Both the position numbers and the translations under genes were made by a program. From Ulva prolifera (taxonomy: Eukaryota > Chlorophyta > Ulvophyceae > Ulvales > Ulvaceae): a DNA stretch of 64,000 nucleotides. Positions within the stretch are counted from its first letter, which is position 1, and the number at the start of each line of letters is the position of its first letter. Under the pieces are notes generated by a model. That model was not told where the DNA came from. It ran no database searches and saw only the letters and a list, made by a program, of their open reading frames with translations. Shown here one piece after another: positions 60,937 through 64,000 of the stretch. The stretch spans positions 6,145,172 to 6,209,171 of the forward strand of contig CM041201.1 of NCBI GenBank assembly GCA_023078555.1, in the 5' to 3' direction.

Positions 60937-62242
60937 TCACATCGCGCCACCGCCCTCACTACGTCCAGCCAGTGGCATCCTGACGTGGGCAGATGATTGC
61001 AATGGCAAATCTGCACAGCCTTGAGGCACAGTAAAACTCCACCCTAGCACCCACCGCGACTGCTTACCCTGTACCAACTCCTTGGTCCGGACGGCAGTCA
61101 CAGAGCGCATGCCATTGACAAGCGTACGCATTGCTCTGAAGGTAGACTTTTTACCAACCATTGCTGTATACCAATGACATGTGCCATGTCCAGTGTTGTG
61201 CATCGCCAAGCTATCTGCAACCATTGTCTGGACAAACGCCTGCTCCCCTCCCTGGCACACCATTTCACTGGACACCCCACCATACGCTGCAGGGCCTGTG
61301 CAGGACTCACGTTCCTCTGAAAAGAAGGGAGGGTTGCACACACAGAAATCGAAAACTTGTGAGCCCGCGGCACATGCAAGCGCGCCGGGCCGATTGCTAG
61401 ATGTCTCTGTTGGACTCGGCGTCACCTCAGCTGGCACATGCATTGGCACAGTGCGCATGGTGATCTTAAGCTCAATCAGACACTTCAGATCAGGATTGCT
61501 CTCAAGAATTTTGTTAGCACTAGCGACAGCGGTTTCATCATTGTCTGCCGCAGTGAAATGCCACCCGAACCTCGATGCTCCAATAAGTGGGTATACCAGG
61601 TTACACCCACAGCCTATATCCAAGCCATGAACATGACCGGTGCCTGCATGATCCAGAGAGTTCGAGCTATAGTTGATCAAAAAATTTTCTCCCCAATGAT
61701 CATGCGCACAGATTGGGGACATTGACTGTCGTGACCACAACAGCTGCGCTACGCGACAGCGGTCACATTTCGAACATATTCCGCTCAGTTTGTGAGATAC
61801 ACCACCGCAACGGACACTTTCAACACGCAAAGCCTGTTAAGATCATAAATCAGGCGACATCATAGGTTCGATAGCTGTCAGGATGCGTACGTGAGCGGGA
61901 TAGGTCCAGTAGGTCGTTCACCCACAACAGATAGTTCAGTCGATTTGGAATGGCTGGGACGAGCCGTCCTTCTGGGATACTCCAGCCCGCTACTTCAAAG
62001 TATTCTGCGAAAATAACTTGCGCAAGTGCATGGGTGGCATTCCAGTCCCGCCACGTCAAGGTAGGGCGGCCTGCATGCTTTCTCAGGTACGGGCGCAAAG
62101 CGGGATGCTTGTCAGCCAGCGCCGCGAAGTCTGGCTGCTGAGATAGCAGATCATTCTCTGGATGGGGACGCGGCCGCGATCGCTTCCGGACGGACTGCTT
62201 GGCAGTGGCGACCTGCCGACTGGCTCGTGTATCTTTCAGGAG
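60937..62242 (-). CDS. METTL16: METTL16-type RNA N6-adenine methyltransferase
   Basis: METTL16 methylates adenosine N6 in structured RNAs such as U6 snRNA, using SAM. Two exons fit: 61891-62242 and 60937-61643, joined in phase (C+GC) to give DLSRSRTGHVHGLDIGCG. Exon 1 has PDFAALADKHPALRPYLRK, RPTLTWRDWNATHALAQ and LVPAIPNRLNYLLWVNDLL. Exon 2 has the SAM-binding GLDIGCGCNLVYPLIGA, FTAADNDETAVASAN, the catalytic FDFCVCNPPFF, GGVSSEMVCQGGEQAFVQTM, and GKQSRWVLGWSF, then a short tail. The vertebrate C-terminal VCR region is absent. The frame upstream of 62242 meets a TAG without an ATG, and an acceptor (CTGCATAG) sits there, so a first exon must lie further up; ATG 62823 (MAKSERSASAD) is one candidate, not proven. 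Confidence 0.93.
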
Positions 62243-63329
62243 CTATGCAGCGAAAGTCGATAGTGAAACTTGATAGCCACTATAGCCGAAGCTAATTTCA
62301 GCAACGATCGAGGGGGCGCACTCAAGTCGGGGAGCTGGAGTGCGAACCTGCTTCAGATGAGCGTCGTGTGGACCCTTTCCTAGGGCTGCTTTTGTTTCCG
62401 ACTCGACTTCACGTAGTTCACAGTCACCTACGGACGGATTATTTAGCCTCATATTGCCCCGCAACTCGTTGGCATTGTTTTGCATTTGGCAACAACAGAT
62501 GGTAGTCAGTGCTCAGCGGACACGTCGGTTGGCGCTTGCGATGTCGATGTTGGGACGCACCGAAGCAGAGACGGAAGTTACGTCCAGCGTCCGGCCCAGT
62601 GCATGCACGGTGTTTCTGCATGGCTGAACATTGTGCGGCCAAGTGCCAGCGCATGGGCGCGTCTTGTCAAAGGCCACATCTGGCGACGCTGCACGAAACA
62701 GGCATCAGCCCATCTGAGTAACAGAGATACTTGATAGCGTGCTGGGCAGCTGTATTGTCTCCACAAGCGATTTATCCGTCGCTGCGCAGTATCTGCAGAA
62801 GCGGAACGTTCACTCTTGGCCATGGCCTGTAAACTGGCTGTGCAAAGCCAGACTGTGCCCGCAACGCATTTGCGGCTGTCTTTTCGTTGACCTCTTTCTT
62901 TTCGGGCCTGCTTGGTCGTACGGCCAGCTGCATGTCATGCAATTCCAGCGCCGATAGCCTCCTGACTGCTCGATCGGCGGGGCTGCTGGGTTGGAATTAC
63001 ACAAGCACAAATGCGTCGATGTGTAGTCAAGGTAATTGCCCCGGCAGGTGTGAGGGCAGGGTCCAACTGCAGGCACAGACGCTGTCGGTGGCACTTTGTC
63101 AGTCCGGTATGCCTGTGCCATGTGCGCAAGGGCAGATGCCAGGCCATGCAGGCTGTCGCGACAACAGCCCTGGTGGTAGAAGATGTGCTGTACTCCATGC
63201 GGAGGGCTCACCCCAGCTCCGGCCCATGCCTCTACCAGGTACGGAGCCATTATTGGCATCGCCAGTTAGTATAGATTTGCGACTACTGCCAAATTTGGTC
63301 ACCTAAGATTATCATGGGCTCCACATATA
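62243..63329. other. Unresolved region between METTL16 and the next gene
   Basis: Probably contains the first METTL16 exon on the reverse strand (a 62243-62485 frame is in line with the METTL16 frame but closed by the TAG before 62242). Frames at 62810-63259 (-) and 62887-63306 (+) overlap and neither is recognised. Confidence 0.4.
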
Positions 63330-64000
63330 TCATTGCTGTTTTGGCACAGGCATGTGGATGGACAGCTGCGCGTGGCCCCTGATCACTTCCCTGTGTTTCT
63401 GCAGACTGTAATCAAGGGCACAGGCGAGCACCTTGGCATTGCAGCTGCATGGCAAATGACGTTCCGACCCGATGGTGCATTCCATGGCGAGGTCACTGCT
63501 CCCCCGGTCTCGAGTCAGTTCGGATGGAATGGAGTCGTTGGAGTCGCGTCTTGGGAGCGCGAGTCTGGAATTGTCAGACCGTTGGTTTATGATGACCATG
63601 AGGTATGCTCAGTTTACGCGAGCTGTTCCCATTGCGCCAAAGGACTTGTTCTACAGTGACGCTAGCTTCATATCATCACTATATGCAGGTTTTGATGCTG
63701 GAAATGCTTGTGCGAAGCGCCTTCATACTGAATCGCATGGCTCACAGGCATGTTCGGTTCTTGGGTGCGCAGCTTGTTCATGGACCTGGAACATTGCAGC
63801 AACTTGACACAAGTGTGTTGAGTGCTTCCAGTCAGTCAGGGAACACAAATTCTGTCCCTGACCAATGTCAGACCTTGAGTATGTCTGAAAGCTTATTGGA
63901 GCCAGCAAATCAGGTCGACGCTCATGGCGAGCTGCCGTTCCTACATGACCGCAGCACGCTGCGTTCAACATTTCGGCGACGTAGTTTGCGCATGGATTTA
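63330..64000 (+). CDS. Unrecognised gene, partial at right edge
   Basis: A frame from about 63333 reads WQMTFRPDGAFHGEVTAPPV and GWNGVVGVASWERESGIVRP, then meets a likely donor GAG/GTATGC at about 63602. A second open frame begins after an acceptor-like TATATGCAG near 63689 and stays open to the last base: MLEMLVRSAFILNRMAHRHV, then Ser/Thr-rich, then RSTFRRRSLRMDL. I do not recognise the family. The joins are not proven. The good splice signals and lack of stops suggest a real gene. Confidence 0.5.

Overview
The window looks like nuclear DNA of a green alga (chlorophyte). Its host genes are split by short introns (about 100-500 bases) with GT..AG borders. Several donors read GTGCGT or GTGCGC, a form common in green algae. 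One gene joins a microbial-type rhodopsin to a histidine kinase, a receiver and a cyclase-like domain, an architecture known from algae. The E2 enzyme is closest in pattern to the plant UBC4/5/6 (UBE2H) group. Species cannot be named from the sequence alone. More than half of the window is transposable elements, many nested inside each other, and one giant triplet repeat.

Host genes, left to right: the 3' end of a condensin II subunit H2 gene (1-1575, +); TFIIH subunit p44/SSL1 (3598-5145, +); PIG-U of the GPI transamidase (5564-7800, -), convergent with p44; an unrecognised membrane-protein gene (25843-27203, -); a UBE2H-like ubiquitin-conjugating enzyme with six exons (46820-48267, +); a large rhodopsin / histidine kinase / receiver / pseudo-cyclase gene (about 49959-56650, -, perhaps longer at both ends); a METTL16-type RNA methyltransferase (60937-62242, -, first exon not found); and an unrecognised partial gene running off the right edge (63330-64000, +). 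For p44, PIG-U and UBE2H, complete exon models were found whose phases agree throughout.

Mobile DNA: a complete hAT-type element with an 8-bp target duplication (2182-3324) and a second copy (8788-19030) split by a 9.1-kb Ty1/copia element (A1, 9434-18531). A1 is itself riddled with solo LTRs of four families, most with clear 5-bp target duplications, so insertion order can be read. A young copia copy of the same family (A2, 32391-38977) has LTRs differing at one base and a perfect 5-bp duplication. Two older copia-E remnants (23371-25485 and about 42290-45690), two LINE tails (40916-41600 and 57500-60290), two opposed copies of a terminal-inverted-repeat element with a Cys-rich ORF (27959-29095 and 30690-31498), and a PIF/Harbinger-like MITE (28347-28838) complete the set.

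Between 19400 and 22561 lies an uninterrupted run of roughly 1,050 GAC/GAG triplets, first as a 30-bp higher-order unit, then as nearly pure (GAC)n.

The biologically most interesting locus is the rhodopsin gene. Its kinase and receiver motifs are intact, but its opsin lacks the usual helix-C counterion and its cyclase domain has lost catalytic residues. This suggests a light- or retinal-linked phosphorelay whose output is no longer a cyclic nucleotide.
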